64,000 bases of DNA from Prorocentrum cordatum (taxonomy: Eukaryota > Sar > Dinophyceae > Prorocentrales > Prorocentraceae): positions 324,620 through 388,619 of the forward strand of contig CAUYUJ010013958.1 of assembly GCA_963575745.1 (NCBI GenBank). The letters run 5' to 3'. A program made the position numbers and the translations under genes. Below the pieces are notes generated by a model. That model saw nothing but the letters and a program-made list of their open reading frames with translations, ran no database searches and was not told the DNA's origin. Positions 49,357-59,825 of this stretch are shown piece by piece (the stretch's first letter is position 1; every line of letters begins with the position of its first letter).

Positions 49357-49359
49357 CTC

Positions 49360-50800
49360 CAGCTCGGCACTCCAGGCCTGGGCACGCCCCAGGGCGCAGG
49401 AGCGAAGGGCGGCGGACCCCCTCTCCCGAGCCGCCGCACGCGCGGGCAGCGGGGCAGCGTGCAGCGCCGGGGGGCGCAGGGCAGGCGCAGCGCCGCCGCC
49501 CGGCCCCGCCGCACACCGGGCGCCTCGCCCGGGAGGCACCTCGCCCGCGGGCCGGCCGAGCGTCGCCGCGCCGGCCCTGCGCCGGCCTGGCGGCCTCGCC
49601 CGGGGCCGCGCCTGCTCTGCCGCGCGGGATGCGCTGCAGCTGCTCGCCGGCGCGCGAGTTCGGCCCTCGCCTCTTCTCGCAGGCGGCGCGCCGCAGGGGG
49701 GAGCGAGAGGGGGCCTTCTCGGGAGGCCGCAGGGCTTCTGCGAAGCCCTCCGGCCCTCTGGGCAGAGGCCTCTGCGCCCTCGGAGGTGGCTCGGAGAGCT
49801 TCTCGGGAGGCCGGAGGCCTTTGGAGCCTTCTCTGAGAAGGCTCGCCGCCGATCTTGGCGCCGAGAACGAGCGTGTTGATCTCCTCGCCCTTGGTCGTTC
49901 TCGCGGGCCGAGTGCGGAGATAATTGTCGCCCCCTCGCGTGCGCCTCGCTGTGCAATTTGCACCATGACCCCGCAGCCCGAGAGCGCCCTGACCGTCCTC
50001 GGTGCCTCCAGCTGCGCCTTCTGATGTGGTAGTTGGCACCCTGCTCCATCATCACCACGGCCACCATCAGCATCATTCTCCTACACCTGTTCCTCGTCAT
50101 TCCCTTCATCCCCGCGATTATCACCATCACCATCGCTATCCCTCATCCTGGCCTCTCCTTCCCCACGTCCGCGAGGGGCTGATGCGGCTGGCGAGAAGAA
50201 GGCACCGCTGGGGCACATGACACCAGAGCTACTGTTCCTGCGGGAGGGGGGGGCATTCGCGCTTGCGACTTTTGCCAGAAAGACGTGGGGAGTGGGAATA
50301 GGAGCACAAAGGAAGAGTGGGATGTTTGTATGTGTTTGCCTTGTGCAGGCCTCCAGTGACTTCCGGAGGCGTCTGCAGACCTCCTTACGCTTCTGGAGGT
50401 CTCCAGGGACCAGGGAGGTTGATGAGGGCGAGTAGTGTAACGATGGGGTCACAAAATGAGGACCCTCGCAGATTAATGCCGCGAATGCGCGCACGAATAT
50501 TTGAATGGCCGTGAGCGACATGACGATCCCTCTGCTTGCTGCTGGTCCTCCTCATCCCCCCAGGCTGCAGCCGAGCTCTCAGGAGACATGCCCGATGCCA
50601 TGTACACAGACGCTTCTGCACCGTGTGAAAATTGTCACTCGTCCATCGCAGGGCCTGTGTTGTCCATATGGGATCAAATCGTTAGCTGAACACTCCTCAT
50701 TGTCTTATGCACGTGTTGATTAGCCTTGAGCGGCCCCAAAAAATCCATTCTGTCATCCACGCGTGTTCTCCAAGTTCGGGGATCCAGGCCCTACAAGGCT
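49360..50800. other. Unassigned GC-rich stretch
   Basis: Several overlapping long frames on both strands from 49.2 to 50.1 kb reflect extreme GC content (few stops), not recognisable domains. 50050-50110 has ATCACC/CACCAT repeats. 50340-50420 repeats CTTC(C/T)GGAGG(T/C). No gene supported. Confidence 0.35.
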
Positions 50801-50802
50801 GT

Positions 50803-50805
50803 CCT

Positions 50806-50843
<38 letters not shown>
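50803..50843. repeat. (ACG)n microsatellite
   Basis: About 13 GAC repeats. Confidence 0.85.
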
Positions 50844-51647
50844 CAGGCGGAAGCGGAAACGGCAGCTCCTGCCTCCAACCTTCTGGATACTGGCACTGAC
50901 CATTTACTGTCAACTGCACAACAGTCGTCACTGCCGTGAGCACTTACGAGGTCCGAGCGTGCGTTCTCCAAATCCAAAGTCGATATCGCCACCTGTTGTG
51001 TTGTAAGTTGGGCAACTGTCGCTCGTGAGCACATGGGGAGGCCCAGCGGAACGCGGTGCCACCCAAATCCGAGTTGGCGGGTGCCGCCGGATGCGCATTG
51101 TCGCCATGTTCCGTCGCCCCCGGGATCCCACATGAGTGTTCCCCTCGAGCGCCGCGCGCATTCGTCTAAAAGTTCGCAAGACCGAATGGGGATCGTCTAG
51201 CGTGCTTAAACTGCCGCAGCCCCTGACCCAGACCGAAAGGGAACGAACAAAAACCGCAGCTGGCCGCGCCTGGCCGCCTTCGCGGGCGGGCGAGCGCAAG
51301 GCGAAGACGCTGCGCTGCCGGAGGAGGGGGAGGAGGAGGAGGAGGAGGAGGACGAGGACGAGGACGAGGACGAGGGACGAGGGGGGAGAGGAAAAACACG
51401 GGTAGCAGGCGCCGACATGCAAGAGAGGGGGGGGCGGCAAAGGCAGCAGCAGGCAAGCGCGCACGCTGGGGGCGGGCGGGGGGCGGCGGCGGCCGTCGGG
51501 GGGTCGCCGCGGGTCGTCGTGGGTCTGGGGGTCGTCGGTTGTGGTCCTGGTCGTGGTCGCGGTCGGGGGTGGTCGAGGTCGTGGTCTGGGTCAAAGGGAA
51601 GGGGTTGCCGGGGCGGGGCGTTGGGGGTGGTCGTGGTTGCGGTCGGC

Positions 51648-52020
51648 TCAGGCAGCGTCGGCCGCTCTAGCCGCCGTGGCCGCTGCCAGTCTGGCCGCAG
51701 GCGCCCTGCCAGGGCCCTGCAGCCTGCGGAGCACGGCCCGCGCGCTCTCCTTCTGGAGGAGTAGCGAGAGTCGCTGGGCGTGCTCCGCCGCCACGATGGT
51801 GGGGTCCTCCCCCGTGGCGTCCGCCGCGCGCTTCGCCAGGACGGCTAACGCGCGGCGTGCCTCCTTGCCCCAAGCGCCGCCGTGCGCCTCCATCACCATG
51901 GGGACGAAGGAGACGCCGGCCGCGCTGCAGCTGCGCGCCGTGTCGAGAAACTGGCGTTTCTGCTCCTCGTAGCGCTCGGCGGCGGCGCCCGGCGCGGCTG
52001 CCGAGCGCCGCCCTGGGTCA
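51648..52020 (-). pseudogene. C-terminal remnant of a retroelement polyprotein
   Basis: The minus-strand frame from about 52020 to the stop at 51648 gives roughly 120 ordinary residues (EQKRQFLDTARSCSAAGVSF, then a P-x3-E-x2-G-G-x-W motif, then AEHAQRLSLLLQKESARAVL). This resembles the terminal domain I associate with dinoflagellate LINE-type reverse transcriptase proteins: a short cysteine/FxP motif, EAHGGAWG, and a closing helix with LSxxLQxxxARAVL. No RT palm motif is visible upstream on this strand, where (CTC)n repeats begin at 52145. A 5'-truncated insertion is likely; a host gene exon is the alternative. Confidence 0.45.
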
Positions 52021-52144
52021 TGCCATTTGCGGAATGGTGGAGGGAAGCGAGAAGATAAAGATGAAGGTTGATGATGAAAAGCAGGATGAGGAGTGAGGAG
52101 GACAGAAGACCAGGCTGACGATGGAGGAGGGTGAAGTTTGAGCA

Positions 52145-52235
52145 GAAGGAGGAGGAGGAGGAGGAGGAGGAGGAGGAGGAGGGAGGAGGAGGAGGAGGAG
52201 GAGGAGGAGGAGGAGGAGGAGGAGGAGGAGGACGG
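52145..52235. repeat. (GGA)n microsatellite
   Basis: About 30 GGA repeats. A CTC tract of about 55 bp occurs at 52445-52495 and may be an inverted relative. Confidence 0.9.
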
Positions 52236-52499
52236 TAGAAGCAAAAAATGGGAGGGAGGAAGAGCAGAGGGAGGCAAGGCTCACCCTCGCGCCGATGTGC
52301 GCCTGGGGCTTCCTGGACGCGGCGGACGGCTCCTACTTCATGGGCGTGACCCGCGCGTTGGAGGCTCCCGCGCGCCTTGCCGTCGCTCCTCAGCCGTTCG
52401 CTCGCCCCCTCGTGGCCCTGCCGCTCCTTCGCGCGCCCTCCCCCAGGCCCTTCCTCCTCCTCCTCCTTCTCCTCCTCCTCCTCCTCCTCCTCATCATCA

Positions 52500-53285
52500 T
52501 CCCTGCCCGTTGGAATGTTCCCAACTATCCGGGCAGATCGGCCCGACGAGTCACGAGACAGGCGAAGCGGCTCCAGCACTTGGTGCAGCCCAGGCCGTGC
52601 GCATCTTTTGTGGGCACGATGCTGAACAGGTGGACGACTGATCGCCGCATGCGCAGCCTGCGGAGACAAGTAGGCTCCTGTGTTCTCGGCCGCAGCGAGA
52701 CAACAACGGACTCGGTGGAGCACCAACAGTGCACAGTTTTGCGTTGCTGGCAACGGCGCCCGCTGGACCCTGAGATTACTCAACACGGGTTGGCGAACAG
52801 CGTGCTGGGGGTTACGATGGATGATATTATTTTAATGGTTCAAGTTGCTTCGACACATGTCATGTACCGCACAATACATCATGCACGACATCTGCAAGTG
52901 CATTCAGGGGCTGACCGCCACCAGTACGTCCAACACTACATGGACTAGGCGTTGCACGAGGCGTGCCGCGGATGCGCCTGGCTACGGAGTATTTGCCAGA
53001 AGACGAGCGGGACCCCGACTATGTGACGACCACGCCAGGGGGCGCCTGCTGCCCGACGTCGGGTCCGCGAACGGGCACGCTGACCCCAGTCTTCCTGGGC
53101 GCCACCAGCAGATCCCCCTCTCTCTGGTTCTCTCTTTCTTCCTTTATTTCTCTCTCGCCTCTTTCTTTAGTTTCCCTTGTGCCCCAACGCTGTTCTTCTA
53201 TGATAACAGAGTAATGTCACTATCAGAGCATGTGGGGTCACGGCAAAGGCGTCTGATAAATATATACAAATATACAAAGAAAAAC
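52500..53285. other. Unassigned stretch
   Basis: Short frames only. Near 52960-53110 one frame reads LATEYLPEDERDPDYVTTTP without a match I recognise. AT-richer after 53200. Confidence 0.3.
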
Positions 53286-53299
53286 AATTTCAGAATTTG

Positions 53300-53560
53300 T
53301 TTAGGGCTATAGTGCTATGTGGTTATAAGGCTATAAGGCTATGGGGCTGTAGGGCGATAGGGCAATGAGGCTATAGGGCGATTGGGCTACAGGGCTATAC
53401 GGCTATAGTGCTATTAGGCTATTAGGGCTATACGGCTATAGGGCTATATCCGGATATAGAACTATAGGGCTACCCGGCACCCGGGCACCCAGGCACCCGG
53501 GCCGGGCACCCAGGCACCCTCGGGCACCCGGGCACCCGTGCACCGGGCACTCGGCTCGGC
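53300..53560 (+). repeat. GGCTATA minisatellite followed by CACCCGGG repeat
   Basis: 53305-53470: (A)GGGCTATA units of 8-9 bp, about 18 copies. 53476-53560: GGCACCC(G/A) units of 8-10 bp. Confidence 0.85.
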
Positions 53561-53659
53561 CACCGAAATCGGCGGCAGAACTCACCTAACAATATGAATC
53601 CGCTAGGACCCTTACAGAGGCAAGCTCCGATTGGGTAATATGACCATTCTGTCTTCTAC

Positions 53660-54215
53660 CAGTACCATGTCTCCCGTCTCACGACAGCACCGACGCCGAC
53701 ACCACCGTCGACAGCACTGCCCACACCGACGTCGGCGCTTACGCTGGCACCGTCGCCGGCGCCCACACCAGCACAGTCGCCTACACCGACGCGGACGCTG
53801 GCGTCGGCGCTGACCCCGGCACTGACGCCAGCGCTCACGCCAGCATTGTCGCCAGCCGACACCGACGTCGGCACTGTGCCCAGCATCGACGCCGGCACCT
53901 ACGCCAGTACCGTCGCCAACACCGATGTTGACAGCAACTAACGCTGACAGCAACGCCAGCGCCGACCCCAGCACCGACGCCGGCGCCGACTCCCAGTTGG
54001 ACGCCTGCTGCGTCGATCTCCAATTCGGCAACCGAAACCTGCGCGGACGCGCTTGCACCGACGCCCTGCCCAGAGCCTGCGCCGACGCCCAGTGCGACAA
54101 GGAACCCTGCTCCCAGACCGCCGGCTGCAACGACTCCCAGCCCGGCGATTGCGCCGACTCCCCGTTCACCCCCTGCGCCGACACCCGACAGGCGGATGGA
54201 GACCAGCAGCGACTC
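53660..54215. repeat. Degenerate CGACGCC/ACCGACGC repeat with open frames on both strands
   Basis: Short imperfect units (CACCGACGC, GTCGGCGCT, CAGCACCGACGCC). Plus frames read as Asp/Ala/Thr/Ser-rich and minus frames as Gly/Val/Ala-rich. A less repetitive part (54000-54329, ending TGA) encodes a Cys-containing Asp/Ala-rich stretch (DACCVDLQFGNRNL) that could be a repeat-rich protein end, but I see no domain. Confidence 0.45.
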
Positions 54216-54478
54216 CAGGATATTGGGGCCGAGCTCTTGGGCGCCGCGATTGGCTCCGACGCCCTTGCTTCCTTTCCGAGTGCCTGCGGAGAAAATACAT
54301 CGCACCAAACACGAGGCACCACACCATGAGGAGGGGCGAAACAGCGGGCATTTATGCCTCTGTAACTCCGACCCCAGTTCCGACCTTTTTGAGCCGTTGG
54401 GCACCCGTACACTCCACCCCAGGGTAACAAATCCTCGGGAGTGGTTGGGCTGCACGCACGGAGGCCCCGTGTTCCACA

Positions 54479-54480
<2 letters not shown>

Positions 54481-54534
<54 letters not shown>

Positions 54535-54575
54535 GTCGTCGTCGTCATCGTCGTCTTCGTCGTCTTCTTCGTCGT
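54481..54575. repeat. (GTC)n microsatellite
   Basis: About 28 GTC repeats with a few interruptions. Confidence 0.9.
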
Positions 54576-54579
54576 CGTC

Positions 54580-55600
54580 AGCAGCAGCAGAGGCAAGAGG
54601 CAGAGGCAGAGGCAGAGGCAGCATCAGCAGCAATTTCAGCATCATCATTCCCACCCACCCTCTGGCTTTGCCTGGGCAGAGCGGGGCGCGTGCGTGGGAG
54701 GAGGCCCAGTGCGCAGGCCGCATGCAGTGCCACCCGGCTCCCCAGGCTGGCGTGCCGGCCAGAGGTCGGCCGCATCAGCCTCCTGTTGCCCCCTTCCCCC
54801 CCCTATCAGGCGCTTGGTGCTTGACCTTTGGGCCGGAGGGCAGAAAACTTGACAGGATCTCACCCGGAGAACCACCTTTCCGACGGCCGCCGAGACAACC
54901 AACCGTTTGCCCAGAGAACCGACCAACCGACCGGTTACCTTGAGAGCCATTCCTTCTCGGTGCCCCCCCCCCCGTTGCTCCATGCTCGCGTCATTGTCCC
55001 TGTCTTCCAGGCGGGGGAGTGCCACACAGCTGCAGCGACTGGCCTTTTCGTGGCGCAGCTGCTCGTTGCATGCCTTCCTTCTTTTGCAAATCCTCTTCGT
55101 GTGGTAGGCCAATGTGCACCTTCCCCCATGCAGCCCCACCAACAGCACACAGCCTGCGCTGGCCCTGCTTACACCGCCCACATCGTACTGAAGTGCTTCG
55201 GTGGACAAGCATACATTGTTGCCAACGTTTTCAGCGAAGGTCCTCGCCGCGTTCAAAGACAGACGTGAGACACACGTGGCCCCAAATTGGAGCCAGCACA
55301 TGCTCTGAGAACCATCGCTTATTCCAGGACAGGGAAGGCGAGCCGCTGGTCCTCGGGGGAGAGCTCGCCTTCGCACGCTGCACACGCCAGGGTGTCGGGG
55401 CGGCCTGAGGGGTCCAGCGTCGGGCACGCCCGTCCCGAGAGAGAGAGAGAGAGAGAGAGAGCAGAGGTCATCTGCCCTCCCCCTCCTCATAATCACAGTG
55501 TTCCTCCACGCTCCTTGGCTTCCTTGCACCACGACCATGACGACGCCCTCTCCTTCCCTCCTCCTTCCCTCACTGCCCCCATCCCTCCCCTTTTGCGTTC
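54580..55600. other. Unassigned stretch left of retroelement 3
   Basis: A long minus-strand frame (54645-55880) spans this region, the TCC tract and the start of element 3, so it cannot be one gene. A short (GA)n lies at 55440-55463. No domain recognised on either strand. Confidence 0.35.
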
Positions 55601-55676
55601 CTTCCTCCTCCTCCTTTCCTCCTCTTCCTCCTCCTCCTCCTCCTCCTCCTCCTCCTCCTCCTCCTCCTCCTCCTCC
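55601..55676. repeat. (TCC)n microsatellite abutting retroelement 3
   Basis: TCC repeats ending at the base before the spliced-leader relic (55677). The matching tract continues after the element at 60983. Confidence 0.85.
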
Positions 55677-55698
55677 TCCGTTGCCATTTTGGCTCAAG
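55677..55698 (+). other. Spliced-leader relic at the 5' end of retroelement 3
   Basis: Matches the 22-nt DinoSL consensus at 21 positions, with A-to-T at position 6 (CCGTTG instead of CCGTAG). It begins exactly at the end of the TCC tract. Confidence 0.9.
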
Positions 55699-55824
55699 GC
55701 CCCTCCGTCCCGTTGCAGCAGTAGCGGGGGACTGCGCCGAGAGCGGGCAACCTGTCTTAAGGATTTCTGGCACGTCGGGTGCCAGCGGACACCTTCCCAC
55801 CACGCATTTTTTTTTTCTTCTTCC

Positions 55825-56958
55825 ATGGGCCTCCGCGGCCGCGCTGGTCCTGCAGGCGGCGACGAGGACGTTGACGCCAAGAGCAGGAGTGGTGAACGCA
55901 GGTCTCATCGTGCTGGAGAGCGAGACGATCTTCAAGAACAGGACCCCTGGAAACATCACCGAGCTGCAGCAGGACTTCCTCCCACCGCCGTCTCGACGGC
56001 TGTCAGCGCGTCCAGCGGTGGCTCAGTTGGAGGCATTGCGGACAGTATCATTAACAAGTACATGGAGCAGTTCAGAGGCCATATGGCCAAATACATGGAG
56101 ACCACCTTCCAGGACACGATGCTGTCTGTACGTGAGGAGTTGGGCACGATGGTGGCAAGGCGGCTCCAGCCCCACGCGGAGCGCCTCGACAGGCAACAGG
56201 CCCAGCTTCGAGTGGTGCAAGCCAAGAATGAGGAGCTCAGCCAAGAGCAAGAGGCCCTCAAGGCGTCGGTCAAGCAGCTGCAGGACACCCTGGCCATCGC
56301 CGAGCAGCAGGCAGCTGCACCCATCGACGTGGCCAAGCTCATGGAGTGGAACCGCACCGTCGACCCTTCGGTCTTCATCCTGTCCTGCGATGTGGCGGCT
56401 GCTCCGAATGACATATTCAATGCACTTGGTGAATGGTTGCAGGCGGCCAATTTCTCCAGGGACCAGCTGCGACTGGTTGGCGACACCCCGCAGAAGAAGT
56501 TCATCCTGCAGTGCATCGGAGGAGCTGCTGGAATTGCCCGAGCCAATGCACTGCAGACATCCCTCAAGTTGCCCAATAATCAAGGCTGGCGCCAATTTGA
56601 GGTGCTCGCTGTCAGCGGGGCTCGGATCGCCTTGTACGTCAACCCTGATAAGAACGCGAAGGACATTCGGAAGGAGGTCCAGACCAAGAAGCTGCTGGGA
56701 CTGGTTCGGACAGCTGCGGCGTCTTCGACGGTGGCTAGCACGCGTTCTACAGAATGCTGGGCACGGAGACCTAAAGGACTGGTCTACATCGGCCAGACAG
56801 CGATCGTATCGGTGCAGGTTCAAGGCCCTGAGGAAGCTACGAAATTGGCATGGGACACGCAGGCTTCGGAACGGCTCGGCATTGATTGGCAAGCAGTTAG
56901 TATTCAATTCAAAGATCTATGGAAGGAAGTTGACACATCAGATTGGACGTGTTCCTAA
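55825..56958 (+). CDS. Retroelement 3 ORF1 protein (coiled coil)
   Basis: 377 residues from the Met at 55825, the first Met after the SL in a frame that stays open from further upstream only because the TCC tract has no stops. The N-terminus is basic and Ser/Gly-rich; about residues 85-165 form a heptad-like coiled coil (REELGTMVARRLQPHAERLD, then ELSQEQEALKASVKQLQDTL). The C-terminal half (FILSCDVAAAPNDIF ... KKFILQCIGG ... ARIALYVNPDKNAKDIRKEV) has alternating strands and helices as in RRM-like/CTD regions of LINE ORF1 proteins. Expected role: RNA binding and multimerisation with the element RNA. It ends TAA at 56956, one base out of phase with ORF2. Confidence 0.8.
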   Translation: MGLRGRAGPAGGDEDVDAKSRSGERRSHRAGERDDLQEQDPWKHHRAAAGLPPTAVSTAVSASSGGSVGGIADSIINKYMEQFRGHMAKYMETTFQDTMLSVREELGTMVARRLQPHAERLDRQQAQLRVVQAKNEELSQEQEALKASVKQLQDTLAIAEQQAAAPIDVAKLMEWNRTVDPSVFILSCDVAAAPNDIFNALGEWLQAANFSRDQLRLVGDTPQKKFILQCIGGAAGIARANALQTSLKLPNNQGWRQFEVLAVSGARIALYVNPDKNAKDIRKEVQTKKLLGLVRTAAASSTVASTRSTECWARRPKGLVYIGQTAIVSVQVQGPEEATKLAWDTQASERLGIDWQAVSIQFKDLWKEVDTSDWTCS

Positions 56959-56959
56959 T

Positions 56960-59771
56960 CAGCGTTTCGCGCCGTGGGAACTCCAGGCATCTACGCATCA
57001 CGTCGGCATTGTCTGCTGGAACGCCCACGGTCTTCTGCTGCGTCGGGATCCTGCTCGACGTCGCCGTAAAATTGCAATAGTGGCAGACCTTCTTCGCAAA
57101 CGTAACGTTGTTATCACTCAAGAGGTCCATGGTTTCGAAATCTCATTGACCAACTATTTGAACCAGTTTAACGTGAACTACAAGATACATTTTTCGGGGG
57201 CGGATCGTCCCAGTGCAGGCGGGGTGGCGATCTTGATTGCATGGTATGACGAGCGCACTGTGGCGGCTGCTGGGGCGACGGGACTTCCTCGCCTCCGTCA
57301 TCGCACTTTGGACGATGGAAGAGCCATCATGACGAGCATCGAGAGCCCTGTGACAAAGGGCGAGTTCCGCACCATGAATATTCACAACTACGATATCTCG
57401 GAGGCGGGTCGTACAAAGATCAAGCGGGTCTGGAAGGAATGCATCGCCTGGTCGAAGCGCGACCCGATGAAGCACACGTTCATTGTTGGCGGCGACTTCA
57501 ACATGACTGATGCGCCGACGGAGTCCATTCTGTATCCACAACCGGAACAAGCGAGGAGATCAGAGGCAGGCCGTGCCAACCGCTCGGAGCCGTTCTGGCG
57601 TGAGCTCTTCAATGATGCGGCGATGCTTGAGGTTTGTTCTCCAATCCCGACTCAATACACCGCTGATAACAATACTCTGAGAACTATTGATCGTTTCTTT
57701 GTTTCTATCGAATCGGCCTTCGCCATTGAGACTGAGATGGACGCGGAGGTGATCCAGGACGCCTTCACACTGAATGCCAAGCAGTTGAGCGACCATGCGA
57801 TCATCAAACTTCGGATGGCTACTCGACGAGCGCCTGCTTCGGCCCACCAGCGCATCCCATCCTTCATCTTCAAGAGCGACGAGTATCGCGCTGCCCTCGA
57901 GAGGTGCATTGACGGGCGCAACTATGAGATGATGGAGCCGCACCGCCAATGGGAGGCGATCAAGGAACTTATGACGGCGGCGGCCGAGACTGCACGTAAT
58001 AAACTCCTGGCCAAGGAAGTCACAGGAGAAGGTGATATCCCGAGAAGAGCGACCTTGCTGGCGTTTGGCGCTGCGGCTCGCGCGGTGTGGCGCCAGGACG
58101 CGCGGCCGGCAAAGAAGTTGATCAACCGCGCGATCGTCGGCGAGAGGGAGCTCTACACCGAGGGCCACGAGGTGAAGCTGAGGCAGCCCGACACGTTCCA
58201 CAACTGGGTGAAGGAAGCGCAGGCTGCCATGTTGGACCGCGAAGCTGCTGCGCTGGAGCGTCAGGGAGCAGGCCGCGCTACCAAGCGGAGCGCGACGGTG
58301 ATGGTGCAGCGGGCGCCCCTGTGGAACAACACTAAGCGGATGCTGATCCTGGCTGGTGCGAGGCAGGGCCAGATGACCAGCATGGCAGCGTCGGGGGCGC
58401 GGGCCCCTGTGGAGGTTGAGGTTGTGCGTGATCCCAGTTCCATGGTAGAGGCTCTGAAGAGGCACTGGGAGCCCGCCTTCACGGCTTCCCCTGTGCGTGA
58501 GGATATGATCGGCCCCTTCCTGGATTGTCACATGCCCGAGCTTGATAATACATTGCTGCAGATACCCACAATTGACAACCTCCGCTTCGTCTTCAAGCGG
58601 GCGAAGGATTCAGCTCCTGGACCTGATCGACTCCCAGCTCGCGCATGGCGCGACCATCCGCAGCTGACCATGGTACTGCACAGGGTGTTGGAAGAGATGG
58701 CTAGCGGGCGGCGGCCGCCTGAGCACTTCAACGATTGCTTGCTGGCGTTTCTGCCCAAAGGCGACGCGCCCTCGGACCTCGCGGACTGCACGAGATCTCC
58801 TGAGTGCACGAGGCCCCTGGCTTTAAAGAACTCGGACAGCAAAGGTGTGGCCGCTGCGGTCAACCTGTATCTAGCTGGCGTCGTTGCTAGAGATACCCAT
58901 GGAGTCCAGAAAGGGTTCGTTGCTGGAAGGAAGTTTGGCGAGCACATTGTTGCTCTCGACGCCGAATGTCGGCGGGCGGGGCTCCTTCCAGCGGCGGCCG
59001 AACGACTCCTAGGGTTCTTCAGTTTCGATGTGCGCGCTGCCTTCCCGAGCATGTCTCAACTTTTCCTCCGTCGCACGCTTGAGCGGTTTCGTCTCCCCCC
59101 TCCTACTGCAACATGCTCGACGGGTTGGCACACGGCACCCTCGGACACGCCCGTATGGGTGAAAATGTAGAGCCACTTTTTTTCTATCACGTCAGGCGCC
59201 CCCCAAGGGTGCCCATTGTCGGGGAGTCTCTGGGCGCTTGGTTTCGACCCCTGGGCGCGTTGTCTGGCCATGGCGTTTCCGTCGGAGCAAGTGGGGGCCC
59301 TCGGGGGGTGCGCCGACGATATTGGCGCGGTCGCAATGACCATCCAGAGTGCTAAGCATATGCGCCGCACTTTCGAGCAAGCCGAGTAGCTTGCTTCACT
59401 CCAGCTCCAGCCTAGTAAGTGTTGTTTCGTCCCTCTTTGGGCCCCGTGCGATGAATCGACGATTTGCAGTGCGAGAGAGGCCCTCGCTGAGTTTGCCCCA
59501 GGGTGGGGGAATTTTAAAATCGTGGGCGCTGCGAAGTACCTCGGGGCTTGGCTCGGCCCTGAGGCCGACCTTCGGGCCCAGTGGAAAGCTCCTGGCCAGA
59601 AATGGTGGTCTAGGTGCCGAGAGATTGCGCTGTCTCGGGCACCCTCTGAGGCCTCCTGCCGTCTCTACCTTATGGTTGTCCCCCCGTGCCTTTCGTATGT
59701 TGCCCAATTTTTTCCCCCTGACCCCCACCTCCTTTCCAAGGAAAGCTTGGCGCTGCACAAGCTGCTTCGCA

Positions 59772-59825
<54 letters not shown>

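Noticed and set aside
49208-50133. Several 240-390 residue frames on both strands at 48.2-50.1 kb
   Set aside because: Extreme GC content suppresses stop codons in all frames, and the readings are Arg/Ala/Pro/Gly-rich without a domain. The region also contains the inverted-repeat element 49134-49356.
52975-52990. Possible further spliced-leader relic (minus strand CCGTAGCCAGG)
   Set aside because: Only eight contiguous bases match the SL; the ATTTTGG-CTCAAG part is missing. The match near 33013 (CCGTAGTTGCC) fails for the same reason.
54645-55880. 411-residue minus-strand frame
   Set aside because: It runs through the TCC microsatellite and into the 5' end of retroelement 3, so it crosses an insertion boundary. 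No domain is recognisable.
55871-56955. N-terminal third of the 1099-residue plus frame as protein
   Set aside because: This part is the +1 shadow of ORF1 of element 3 (Arg/Ser-rich, no motifs). Only the portion from about 56960 onward encodes the endonuclease and RT.
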